Origin: Neckera pumila
Lineage: Eukaryota; Streptophyta; Bryopsida; Hypnales; Neckeraceae
Length of the DNA stretch: 64,000 nucleotides
NCBI GenBank assembly: GCA_963969595.1
Contig: OZ018415.1
Location: 23,689,782 to 23,753,781, forward strand
Direction: 5' to 3'
Shown here: piece by piece, positions 13,025 through 23,800 of the stretch
Position numbering within the stretch: position 1 is the first letter of the stretch
How the letters are laid out: every line of letters starts with the position of its first letter
The notes under the pieces: generated by a model
Seen by the model: only the letters and a program-made list of their open reading frames with translations
Told to the model about the DNA's origin: nothing
Databases searched by the model: none
Translations under genes and position numbers: made by a program

Positions 13025-13901
13025 TAAACCCCTAAAGGACCGTTGTCCCTTTGGGGGACAAATTCATGATTTCTTGAATCTGTTTTTGAAAATAGAAGAA
13101 TTGATAAGCTTTGTGGGAATATAATTTTTTTCACAATTGGTGCCCGGAAACAAGAGTTATAACCAAATAAGCTCAAAACAGGGAACAGGGCAGCAAAAAA
13201 AATTTGCAAAAATTTAAATTTCATTTTTGAATTTTTTTCTCATAGATTACATTTTCATCTATCTAGAAAGCTTTGATTTATTTCATTTGGATTTGATATG
13301 AGGAAGTTATGGACATTCTTGATTTTTAGGCAGTTAGAGCATCTTTTTGAAAAAAATAACGCATTGGATTCAGTTTTTCAATTTTTCTTTTGGTACCTAC
13401 TGCATGGTAAAGTTTATTTGCTAGAACAATCTCATGATTATTTGGAATTGGTGCTTTTCAATTCCATCTAAAAGATATAAATATTTTTGATTTTTTTTCT
13501 ATCTTGTACCTATTTCTACTTAATAATTTTTTTCAGAATGAAAATTAAGTTTTTTTGAATTTCTTTTTTTTTCCTAGACTCTCAACTCAATTCTCCACTA
13601 TAAAGATTTTTAGCTCAAAACTTTGTAGTGCTAAAACTTTAAGTTAAAAATCTTCAAAATTAAAAATTCCAGTCCCGCAATGTATTGAAAAACTTGTTTT
13701 TTCCACTTTAAATGCAAATATCTTGCAATCTGTAAGGTCAAAAATTCTGATTTTTTTTTCACTTTTTAATACTAGTTAGATGTAAAATTCTACGGTTAGA
13801 TGTGAAAAAAAATATTAAATTTGTTTTTTACTCTTTGCTATAGAAATGGCAGTTTTCAATGTTTTTTGGTAGAAAAAAGGCCTCAATCTTTTGGGGGTTA
13901 A
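13025..13901 (+). mobile_element. TTAA-flanked TIR element, copy C (type 1), nested in B
   Basis: It begins TAAA-CCCCTAAAGGACCG, followed by the type 1 subterminal palindrome TTGTCCCTTTGGGGGACAAA, and ends CTTTTGGGGG-TTAA. It lies between two parts of copy B that are contiguous in other copies (..cttgtttttt-cac | gcaaatatcttgcaatct..). Relatives have TTTAAA at that point, so it probably inserted at a TTAA. The left TIR appears duplicated in part (taaaggaccattgttcc just before it). Confidence 0.75.
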
Positions 13902-13993
13902 AGTCAAATATCTTGCAATCTATGCGGTCAAAAATTTTGAAATTTTTTCCACACATCTTCATACTAATAAGGTATCAATACCTTAAATGAGGC

Positions 13994-14088
13994 TGTTTGT
14001 TTGTTTGTTTGTTTGTTTGTTTGTTTGTTTGTTTGTTTGTTTGTTTGTTTGTTTGTTTGTTTGTTTGTTTTGTTTTGTTTTGTTTGTA
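13994..14088 (+). repeat. (TTTG)n microsatellite
   Basis: More than twenty tandem TTTG units are followed by three TTTTG units. The long six-frame ORFs here, with CLFV or TNKQ repeats, are artefacts of the repeat. Confidence 0.95.
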
Positions 14089-14398
14089 ACGTGGACAACT
14101 TCCTGACCGTGCGTCCCCCGGCCGCGTGCTTGGCACCGTCGGAAAGCTCTCGCCGAGGAGGGGTGCACCGGCTTGGTTTCATGGCGTTTGGAGCGGTGGT
14201 GCAAAAGTTATTGAATTTCAAAGTATTTATTGATTATAAAATTATAAAATTACTTTTACTTTGATTTTGGTGGCGTTCTTGGTACTGGGAGTGGAACCGG
14301 GAGTAGAACTGGGAGTAGAATCAGAAGTAGAACCAAGAGTGGAACCGGGAGTAGATGAAAATTGGGCCAACGGCATAGGGTCACACTAGTAAGATTTT
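14089..14398 (+). repeat. Dispersed repeat shared with 48550-48720
   Basis: Its core, gaggaggggtgcac..ggcttgg..ggcgt..aaaagttattgaattt, recurs at about 48556-48640. It is inserted with the TTTG array inside TTAA element B. A short tandem phrase, gggagtagaa/gggagtggaacc, repeats about five times at 14283-14355. No gene is seen. Confidence 0.55.
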
Positions 14399-14515
14399 AA
14401 GGTAAGATGTGCCAAGAAGAGAAAATTCAAATCTTTTGACTCTTTGCATTAGAAATGATAATTTTGAGTGTTTTTTGGCAAAAAAGAAGCCTTCAATTGG
14501 TCCTCTAGGAATTAA

Positions 14516-15982
14516 GGATGAGATCCATTGCTTGTTGGGCAAACATCACGTCTGAGCTAAATGTAGCCTATTAAATTGTGTTCAAATATCAATCCTATAT
14601 TTTTGTTACTTGTAACTATAAATTATATATCATTGTGAGAAATTTCAATTTGTTTGTGAAAAATTGTAATTGTTATCAACAAATATCAATAAATAAGTAA
14701 AAATAGCAAAAATAGTTTGAATTATTTGATATTTTTTCCACATGTACAAATAGTATTGGAAATTTGTTTAAGAAATTTTCAATTCTTTTTCAATTCTTTT
14801 TCCATCCAAAACAGCAATAACAAAGCCTTATTCAAAATTTTTAATATAAAAATCAATTTATTGTGATTTTTTAAGATTAAAGTGGAAATAATATTATTTC
14901 AATTCTAATATATATTATAATAATCTAGGATTTTAACTATAAATGAAGGTTATATTGAAAAATTTAATTTTGTAATTGAAATTAAAAATATATTTTAGAA
15001 AATAAAATATGAAAGAAAAACACTTCATACTATGTTATTTGGATTTTAACAAATGAAACTTGCAATACCAGTATATTTTTTTGGTCTTTTAATTTTTCAA
15101 AATTTTAAAATGAAATAGAAAGATGTCTTGTTAAGCTTTATTTTCTTAGTTTAAATCAAATATCCAAAATGGTTATATTGAAAATTACAATCAATATCGA
15201 CCAAGGCGCATTCACTTTTGGGATGCATGGACCTTTAGGATTTAAAAGTAGGTAATCCTCAATCTTTAAAATGGTGAATTCTTGAAATAAAGGAATAATT
15301 CTCTTTCAATCAAGAAAATAATTTTAATACAAAACAGTCCTAGTACAAAACAATACAAATAATTCTAATACAATACTAGTTTAATTAGAAGAAAGCAATC
15401 CGCAACCTCAAAAATGCTTAATTATTTTTGAGAAGGGGATAATCTACTTTTAGGCAAGAAAGACCAAGCTTTAGTACTATTAAGGGTAGTTTTGCCAAAG
15501 TGTTAGGGATATAAGAACCAAAAAACGAGAGGTACAATAATACAATAGTATATAAACATAAATTTCACAAAGTATGTTGCATTAGATTGATAGGTGAACA
15601 AAGTACAAGACAAGGCAATACTAATGGATTGCTCTAAAACTCGTATTAGCAAGATTCAAGAGCTCCTCGTCTTGCCTCTCACTTATATTAGTAGTTGGAG
15701 TCTTTGGAAGAACTTCCGGAAGACTATGGAAGCTTCTATAAGAAACTAAAGGACTATCAAAGTATCTAAAAGGTCATTGAATGTACATGACACAAACAAT
15801 ATAAGGTTGTTTTTCTTCTTTTGTTGACATATGTAAAGTAAAAATATCCATTTCTATCTGCTCAATCCCTCCCTCTCCCTCTCCTTCTCTGACTTCTTGA
15901 AGTATTCCAAATATGACCTTAAACCATCTATGTAGGATGTCTCCACTTTATCTATAGAGCAACACCATTACAAAGTAACAAG
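14516..15982. other. AT-rich intergenic DNA, no gene recognised
   Basis: Nothing that I can assign. Only short random ORFs and A/T runs are present. Confidence 0.4.
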
Positions 15983-16370
15983 GCCTTTAGTGAATTGTTT
16001 TGGATCTTTTTGAATACGCTTCAAACATGCACCTATATAATCCTTTAAGATTTGATTTTGAAAATTCTTAAAAAAAATATACCAATTCTCTGAAAAAACA
16101 ATTTAAGATTTTTTTGCCTTTAGTGAATTGTTTTGAATCTTTTTGAATATGCTTCAAACATGCACCTACATAACCCTTTAAGATTTAATTTTGAAAATTC
16201 TTAAAAAAAGTACACCAATTCTTTGAAAAACACAATTTAAGATTTTTTGCCTTTTGTGAATTGTTTTGGGTCTTTTTGAATACGCTTCAACATCACCCTT
16301 TAAGATTTGACTTTGAAAAATTGACAAAAATTCTCCAAAAAATACAATTTAAGAATATTTTGAATTTTTG
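15983..16370 (+). repeat. 133-bp tandem repeat, three units
   Basis: Units start at 15983, 16116 and 16249 with gccttt(a/t)gtgaattgtttt, so the period is exactly 133 bp. Each unit carries gaatcttttt-gaatac/tgcttcaa, then cctttaagattt, then a tail ending caatttaaga. Unit 3 has a small internal deletion. Confidence 0.85.
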
Positions 16371-16414
16371 AATTTTCATTTCTCGGCAAGTAAAAAGTAA
16401 CCACTAATTATAAT

Positions 16415-16732
16415 CATTAGATGATATTTGGGGGTCGCGGAGGGCCGTTTCAGGCCTGTTCCCTGATCTGCCCAGATCCAGTGAATGCCGGTACGGATGT
16501 GTCAGAATTTTTTTTTTTCAAAAAAATAAATAAATAAATAAATAAATAAATTTACCAAAATATCATTTTAAGCAAATTTTTTTATTTTTTATTTTTTTTA
16601 TTTTTGAAAAAAGTGACGTGGCAGTCGCTCGACCACGTTAGCCAGCTGCTGCTGCGCGTTCCCAGACTGCGGGAACGCAGCAGACAGCAGGGGAACTCAC
16701 AATCTTCTAAGACCCCCGAATCTCATGTAATG
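16415..16732 (+). mobile_element. MITE-2, copy 2
   Basis: It starts CATTAGATGATATTTGGGGG and ends ACCCCCGAATCTCATGTAATG. It shares with the 52.4 kb copy the segment aggccgtttcaggcc, a T-rich core, ccacgttagccagctgct, and gcgttcccaga-tgcgggaacgc (itself a hairpin). It contains a (TAAA)n run at about 16526-16551. Confidence 0.75.
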
Positions 16733-17449
16733 CTTGATTCCATCTATGCACAATCATCAGGTTTTAGATACAATATTTCTACCTTTCTGCATGGCGTATT
16801 TGGGAAATTGAAAATCATGTAGGTAGACCAGGGATACAAGCAACATTTCTTTGTTGCAATACAAGGCTATAACCAGGGGCAAAGTCTAGTAGTCCCTCCA
16901 AATTTTGGAGTCAGTCATTCACCACAGGACTACCCTTGTATAAGAAGCAACCCTTCTTGATCACCCCTCCATTTTGGCTAAGTAGGCTGTTTTCTTTCCA
17001 ATCAGGAGGAGATGAACAATGATTAATTATGGCGCAATTTCTGATGCAATTGTGGCGCATTTTGATTGGCTACAAGACTCTCAATATTACAACCACCCCT
17101 TGATCGATTTTAGTTTCAACCTATGGTCGGAAATTGCAAGCCCTATATCATTGATATGGGAGGAACAAAATCTTTTGCTGAAAAAGTTCATAGTAATTTT
17201 GTTTTGAGAAATAAAAATTTGGAAAAATTGTGAAAACCTTCCAAACTCTATTTCTGCACACGGAAAAATTTCCCCACTTGAAGAAACCCACTTGCAGATA
17301 CGTGTAACTGCTTAAGTGGTCAGAAATGGATTGCCTCCTCTATCTTTTTAAAAATCAATAAAATTGGATACAGGAGCCCAATGTGCTAACTTAGATTCGT
17401 GAGAAAATCGGCGAAAGAAACCCCAGAGGCACAAAACTACGTTTCACTT
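16733..17449. other. Intergenic DNA upstream of the TTM-like gene
   Basis: No gene is recognised. A 62-residue ORF at 17019-17207 resembles nothing I know. This stretch grades into the GC-richer promoter/leader of the next gene. Confidence 0.4.
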
Positions 17450-17821
17450 CAAGACTGGTCGTGAGGGGTGAACCCGCTCGCTAGGGAGAGGAAGGACTGC
17501 TGCTGCTGCTGGCCAGCTCTCTTGGATGACAATCCATGTCGTCGTCGTGCCTGTTGCTGTTTGTTGGAGCAGAAGTAGCGTAGCGGGCCGGACTCATGAC
17601 TTGATGGTCTCCCTCCCTCTCTCCATTCCTCGCCGCCCTCCTTCTTGCCTGCAGATCCATGGACATTGCGCCATTCGACCAACGCTAGCTAGCTAGCTGC
17701 GCTTCTGCCGTCGCTATTGCTTTCTCTTCTTTCTTCCGGCTAACTTGTTGTGCGTTCCGCGCTCGCTCGCTCGCTCGCCAATTGCTCTGCCCATTCTCCT
17801 CGCGCTCCGGATGCTGCAGCT
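17450..17821 (+). promoter_or_regulatory. Presumed promoter and 5' leader of the TTM-like gene
   Basis: G+C rises sharply, and the plus strand becomes pyrimidine-rich (CT/CTC runs), as is common in plant 5' leaders. It holds (CTAG)-type repeats at about 17684-17697 and four GCTC repeats at 17760-17776. No clear TATA box is seen, and the transcription start cannot be placed from sequence alone. Long open frames here on both strands result from compositional bias. Confidence 0.5.
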
Positions 17822-20800
17822 ATGGACTCCTCCTCCTCCCTCGCTCTTCCCACCGTCCACACCTCGTTCCCTCTCCACGTTGTATGTCTCCTACTCTCCT
17901 CCTTGCCTCCTTCCTTGCACTGCGTTTGTTTCTTGCCATTCTCCTCTCCTCTCCTCTTTTGCTGCTGCTGCTGCTGCTGCTTCCCCTCGTTTAATTCCTT
18001 GCTTTTTTTCCCCTCATTCTGGCTTCTTGATCGATACTCTTCCAATTCTCCTCTTCCTTCCTGTTTCCCTCATCTGCTGGATTGATGCTGCGATCGGCTC
18101 CCTTGCCGTCTTCCCTTCTTCTCTCTTTCTCTCTTGTTGCGGCCCTGCGGTGCCATGACCGTCGATTTCTAGCTGTTCTGTTTTCGTTCTTGTTCCTTTC
18201 TCCGGGAATCGACGTCGGTCTTTGCCTCTTCGATTTCCCTAATTCGATTTGTCCCCAATCGTAGGAGGGACTTCCTCATCGAATTTGTTTGTCTTCGTGG
18301 TTTGTAACTCCTGATCACATTCTATGGACGCAACCACGAGCAGTCCCGCGTACACGTCAATCAGTCTTCTGGAACTGCGGATTCAACGTCTGCAATAGCC
18401 TCTGCTGTATCTGCATGATTTCGCCCTTCGCCCATTTGTGCCGCGGTTTTTATGTATAGATTGAGTGTCTTGTAATTCACTGCATCTGTTTCTTGCGCTT
18501 CACGACTCTGCATTTGGAGCATCCCTGGAGAATTTCTGTTGGCGTGCTCTTGATGGAGCGAGTGATTTGTGAGGATGCCATTTCAAGAAACTCACTTACT
18601 CAGGAGTGTACATCATATCCATCCCAGCGTGCACGTAGCTTGCAATCGACTCGGTCGCCTGTTTGAGTTGTTCAGCAAGATTAGATCAAACGTTCTGACC
18701 CAGTGTCAGCTGACCTAGTGATTTCTTGGCAGTCTTTTGACCACGGCTATTTCTTGACGGTGCGTGCCATCCAAGAGCTCCGAGACAAAAAGCGTGGTCC
18801 AGTTCTCGTGGGCATTGGTGGCCCGAGCGGCTCTGGAAAGTCCAGGTTAGTGAACTCTACTGCAGCGCTGAAGCGCTGAAGTATCTTCTCCTATTTTTAT
18901 TGCGAACTGGAATTTGGACAATATGTTTGAAGAAAGATAGTGTATTTTATATGTGAAGCGTATCGGTATCTATACATTGAAGATTAAACGATATCTTTTG
19001 CTTGAGTTTTTTTCTTAAGTTGTTTTTCACGAGTGTTGTCGTGGAGGTGGAAGGTTTCCTCTACTCACACGACGAGAGCCCGGCTTCTAAGCGTTTAAAT
19101 GCAAGGCATTCCTATTTTTTGAAAAGCACTCTTGTATCGAAACATTGTTGTACAATGTGCGATCGTGTCATTCTTTAAAGCGTTCCTTTCTTTCATGGAA
19201 TTCGATTGTAGCGTTTCCCTCTTGTTTGAAATTTGAATATGAAATTTCTCGTGAATGATACGCTCGGCTTCTAGTGCGGATGTTGGGTTTTGCGTTAAAT
19301 GACCGAAAGAGCAACGCATCAATTTCGAACGTTAGTCAAATCCTTATTTCTCACAGAATAGATCGTCATGAGTGTTTAATACTGGCAAGGATTAGAATTT
19401 TGGATATTGATGTTTATGAAGTAGTTGGAGAAATTCTGAGTACTCCTTTGACAATCTTTTGTATTGGCTTAGACAATGTTCAGCGTGGTTTTAAAACTGG
19501 ACATAACTCACTGCTTCCCTAACCGAAGGCTTTTCTGGGGTTTGTAGTCTCGCGACGAAAATTGCGTCTGTTCTTGGAGGTGCAGTTGTTGCGATGGAAA
19601 ACTACCACGATCCTTCTCTATCTGTTGATGATAGCAGCTACTTTGATACAATCGATTTCCTGCTGTTGATTCGAAACTTAGAGGTACTCTTCTTATCCCT
19701 GGTGCATTGGCAGTTGTGCAAACCGTCAGAAGGGATCTGATGTCTCTTTTACCTGCTGCTAACAGATTATATGATTAAAGGTGTAGGCTGCTGGAGGTTA
19801 ACTAGAGAGACTTATATGTCAATTTCCTAACTACCGAGGAGTAGAATTTCGCGGAGTTCTATGCTGCTTTTGTCATGTTTTTGCTGGTGACTCATACTTC
19901 AGTTCAAGCTTTACAGGACTTGCTGAAAGGGAAGGATATAATGATGCCAGAATTCGACTTTCAAGAAAAAAAGCGCTCAGGTTTTGTTTTAATGAAGGTT
20001 CCGAAGTCTGGTGTGGTAGGCCCCATCATGAATTCGTATTCTTGTTCATTTGTTTGAAAATTGTAATGACTCATAATGTTCTCGTTTTGTGAAGGAAATA
20101 TTCGTTGATCGCTTTAAGCTTGCTGCCACCAAATTGGACTTTTAGAATTCTCATCGCGCCGGTTGTGCATGGATCCTGTACCAGGTTCTTGTTGAGGGTA
20201 CCTACGCTCTTCATTCCAAATTGCGTTCTTTGTTGGACATTCGTGTGGCCGTGGTGAGTTTTTCTGTATCATGATTTTGATTATAATATCACGTCACGAA
20301 TGTGATGAATCAACAGAGAGTTAATTTTATTTGTCGAGTTTTTTTAAATCGATTTAAAATCCCCATCAAGAGAATTAGAAAATAGGGTGAGCTAGTTCAT
20401 GCAGCAAAAATTGTCGCAGATTACATTTTATGGTTAGTGTGCTCATGGACTTTTGCCCCAGCGACACTCGAACTCACGTTGCAGCTAGGTTTGCAGGTTG
20501 GAGGGGTTCATTTTAACCTGCTTTCCAAAGTTCGCCGGGACATTGGCGAGACCCTATCATTGGATCGACTTAAAGACAGTATCTTTCCTACGTTTCGAAC
20601 AACTATTGAACCAGACCTTCATCATGCACAGGTATTGCAGTTTCACCATAGTAACCATGAACACCTTGCCACATACTTCTATGATTGCAGGCACTGACAG
20701 TTTGTGTTTTCAACAGATTAGAATTAGCAACAGTTTTGTATCTGCGAGTCTTCGGGAACCTTTTTACATTTTGAAGTCGGAAAAACAGGTACATACGCTA

Positions 20801-23800
20801 TGTTTTTTATTGAATTTATCTTTTCTGTAATCAAGACATTGGCTGTTTTTATCATATCAGACTGTATTGCCTATATTTTCTGTTGTTCTTGAGTTTCTTG
20901 GTGATTTACATGGCGTTTTATCAATCTCAATTTCTGAACCGTTGTGGCGCATCTGCCTCCAGCTACTGAAGACTTCCATTGAGATGATGTTCAACTCTGA
21001 AAATGTGCGTCATGAGCAGTAAGCATCCTTTTTCACTATCTCCAGTTATATACAAGGATATGGGTAGCTGCTACTCACTTGCAAACTTAGGGTGGATTAT
21101 TTTCACAGGCTTGGATAGAGGTTACTAGATTAGTGATTCATCAGAAATCTGGTCCTCCATGCACCACAAGATTCTGATTTAATATTGCACCCTGAATGGA
21201 CTATGTTGAACTTCCAGATATATCGAGATGTACTTGAGACCTCCATCCCAGCACGACAGTTCAAAGACCAGTGATTGGATTAGGATGAGGCAATGTGGCA
21301 TCAGATATGAGCTTGCCGAGGGATATCAAAGAATAGTGGATAAGCATTTTATCATAAAGCCCAAAGCTGAATTTGAGGTTTGTGATGTTTCACTTGAATT
21401 GGTCTTTCATTTTACATTAATAACCTTTCCCACAAATGTCCACGATTTCGCTGCTTTCATTGTATGATACGATACTCATTAGTTTTTTTTAATTGTTCTA
21501 AATTGTTACCTATTTATTCTCTTTTGTTTGGACAGGTGGGGAAGACCACATTAGGCGGTCTACTAGCGTTAGGGTACCAGGTCGCTGTGAGCTTCAAACG
21601 AGAATCTGCCACATTTGATAACGGCAAAGTTTCCATATCTATAGAAACCATCGATGATGTGAACAAGAGTTTTATTCAAGTTAAGGGGACTGACCGAAAG
21701 GTACATTTCTTCGACCAGATCGATTCGTGGGTTCCGGTTATTTTGAAATTTAGAAGAGTGCTTTACAGTTTGGATGCTTACACCAGAGGGACTGATTTTT
21801 GGTTTAAAGATCGTAGTTACCTGAGCTTAAAGGATGAACCTTGAAGCAGGTTGTTGCAGCTGAAGCAACTGCATTGGGTTTAGATGGTCCATGGATTACA
21901 AAGTCGTACATGGAGATTGTACTTGACTTTAAAGGTAGGTCTCTTTTCAATCTTTCTGTTGGAGGATCCAAACTTCTTTTGAAGTTGTGTGTCTCTTTTA
22001 TGTGGTGATGATCCTTTTTGTTTGCAGTTCACCTTTTTCCCATTTTTCCCATTCTTCTTTAGTGAGGAGTTGATCCGTTAAATCCGTTTTGATAATTGTT
22101 GGACCTCTTAGGATCCATGGTCGCTTGCTTATCAATTTGTAGACCATATTGGTTGATGTAATGATTGTGAAACAGGTCTTCCACGTTTGGATTCCCCACC
22201 ACTGCCAAATTCAGCTTTCTCTGGATCACGAACGCTTACATCTCCAACCCTTCTAAATATAGAAGAACCGAATGTGTTCGCACCAGTTCCAATCCGGCTG
22301 AAACAGCAGGTTTCTTTGAAGACTCCGAGTACCTTGGAAACCTGGACGAGATCGCCAACGAAGTCAGACGTTGACCCTGTGATTGAATCCTGGCACCTTA
22401 CAACTTCCGTCGGAGGTTTAATCCACGTTGCCATATTGTTCTTCTATCCGATTTTCCTCCTATCCCATTTTCCATTTATCTATTTGTATGCACCCACCCA
22501 TGTTTAACTTTGGCGATGTAACTTTTGATAGTGTAGCATCATGCTGAATTCTAACGACACCGTTTGAGAAGGCTCATGCTGAGATTGTCACCTGCAGAGG
22601 ATGATCGTGTACCTGACAGCCTCCCCTCAACTTCCACTGTTCGGGGTTTAGATCATCCTGTGATGTCTTCGAAAGATGCTATCAAACTTCTCCCAATGTC
22701 TGAGACATTTGACTTTGACAGGGGCCTTCTTTTGGCTGTGCAAGCGGTGCAGGTAGAGATTGCTCTTTCTGCGTTTTCACATGTGGAAGGATGTTATACC
22801 TTCGAGGTTGCATAGTTCTCAAGATTATGGTTTCCTAACGATGCTTTTTGTGCAGACACTGCTTAATGCGCGAGATCCTCCAGTTATTGTTGGCATTGGT
22901 ATGCAAATCCTTTATCTGCTTGTTGATACAATATATTGCAATAAGAATTCAGCTTTTAATCTCAATACTGAGATCGTTTTTTATTGAGTATATCGTAGAA
23001 GGATGCTGGGATTTATATGCATTATCTTCCCAGATTAGAGTCGTGGGCACCTTGTAGGTCAATCTTTGTAATGGCCCGGTGTTAATTGTGTTGTCATGAA
23101 TAATATGTGTTGCTAGGGAATCCTCTGCGATTTTTTGTGCCGACAGTAAGGGCTGTTATATTTCTGGGTTCTCTGTTATGTTTGAAACTCGTCATAATTG
23201 AGAACAGAGTATTATATTGCTCGTGTTGTGCCTCTCCACTTGATAGGAGGCCCAAGTGGATCTGGCAAGACTAGTTTTGCACACAAGATGGCGAACATCG
23301 TGGGATGTGAAGTTATTTCCATGGAGAGCTACATTAAGGCTGAAGAAGTAAAGGATTCCAACTATGACGAATTCAGTACATTGGATGTGCCACTTCTTCT
23401 CAAGGTACACTTGATTTTCTTGTGAAGATCTAGAACGTTGATGGAAAGTTAATTTTGTTCTTTTCTATTGAGAGCCCCAGGTTGCTGAAAGTTTCTTACA
23501 TCGTAAGGCTGATTCTTTTTATCCATGTTGTATTTGTGTACGCTATTTGCAAATTTATATCTCAGGAAGGAAATTTTATAATTTTTTTTTGGTGTCCGTG
23601 TTTTTGATCTTGAGTAGCGCAAATCCATCCAAGAATGAGAGTCTTAAATCACTCAAAATTCATTTCTCCCCATTTGTGATCCAAAGTCTGCAGCTCTACT
23701 CATTTTGAGATTTCTAATCGTATCGATAATGTGGTTAGGTGCTGAGTATATAGTGTATGCCTTTATTCTAATGTTGACAAGTTAGCAGTAATGTGACATG

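Larger units (their letters stand above)
12304..14515 (+). mobile_element. TTAA-flanked TIR element, copy B (type 1, interrupted twice)
   Basis: The left end TTAA-CCCCTAAAAGACC is at 12304 and the right end GGTCCTCTAGGAA-TTAA closes at 14515. Internal landmarks of type 1 are present (ggtgcccgggaacaaaaatta, then ttgattcattccatttgga). The element is split by a second copy (13025-13901) and by a block holding (TTTG)n plus a separate repeat (about 13980-14398). After removal of both, it would be close to the usual 0.9 kb. No transposase ORF is visible. Confidence 0.75.

Noticed and set aside
13964..14264. Long ORFs on both strands over the TTTG array
   Set aside because: The microsatellite has no stop in several frames; the peptides are simple repeats.
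15983..16370. CRISPR-like spaced repeats
   Set aside because: The repeats are contiguous 133-bp units with no short-repeat/unique-spacer pattern, in a nuclear plant context.
17449..18264. Several overlapping ORFs of 60-137 residues, rich in Leu/Ser/Pro or Gln/Glu/Arg
   Set aside because: They come from the CT-rich leader and first intron of the TTM-like gene; none has a recognisable domain and they overlap on both strands.
18324..18600. Alternative start codons for the TTM-like protein at 18324 or 18574
   Set aside because: Both frames hit stops or fail to join in phase with the exon at 18733, whereas 17822-17878 joins in phase 0 and gives a plausible N-terminus.
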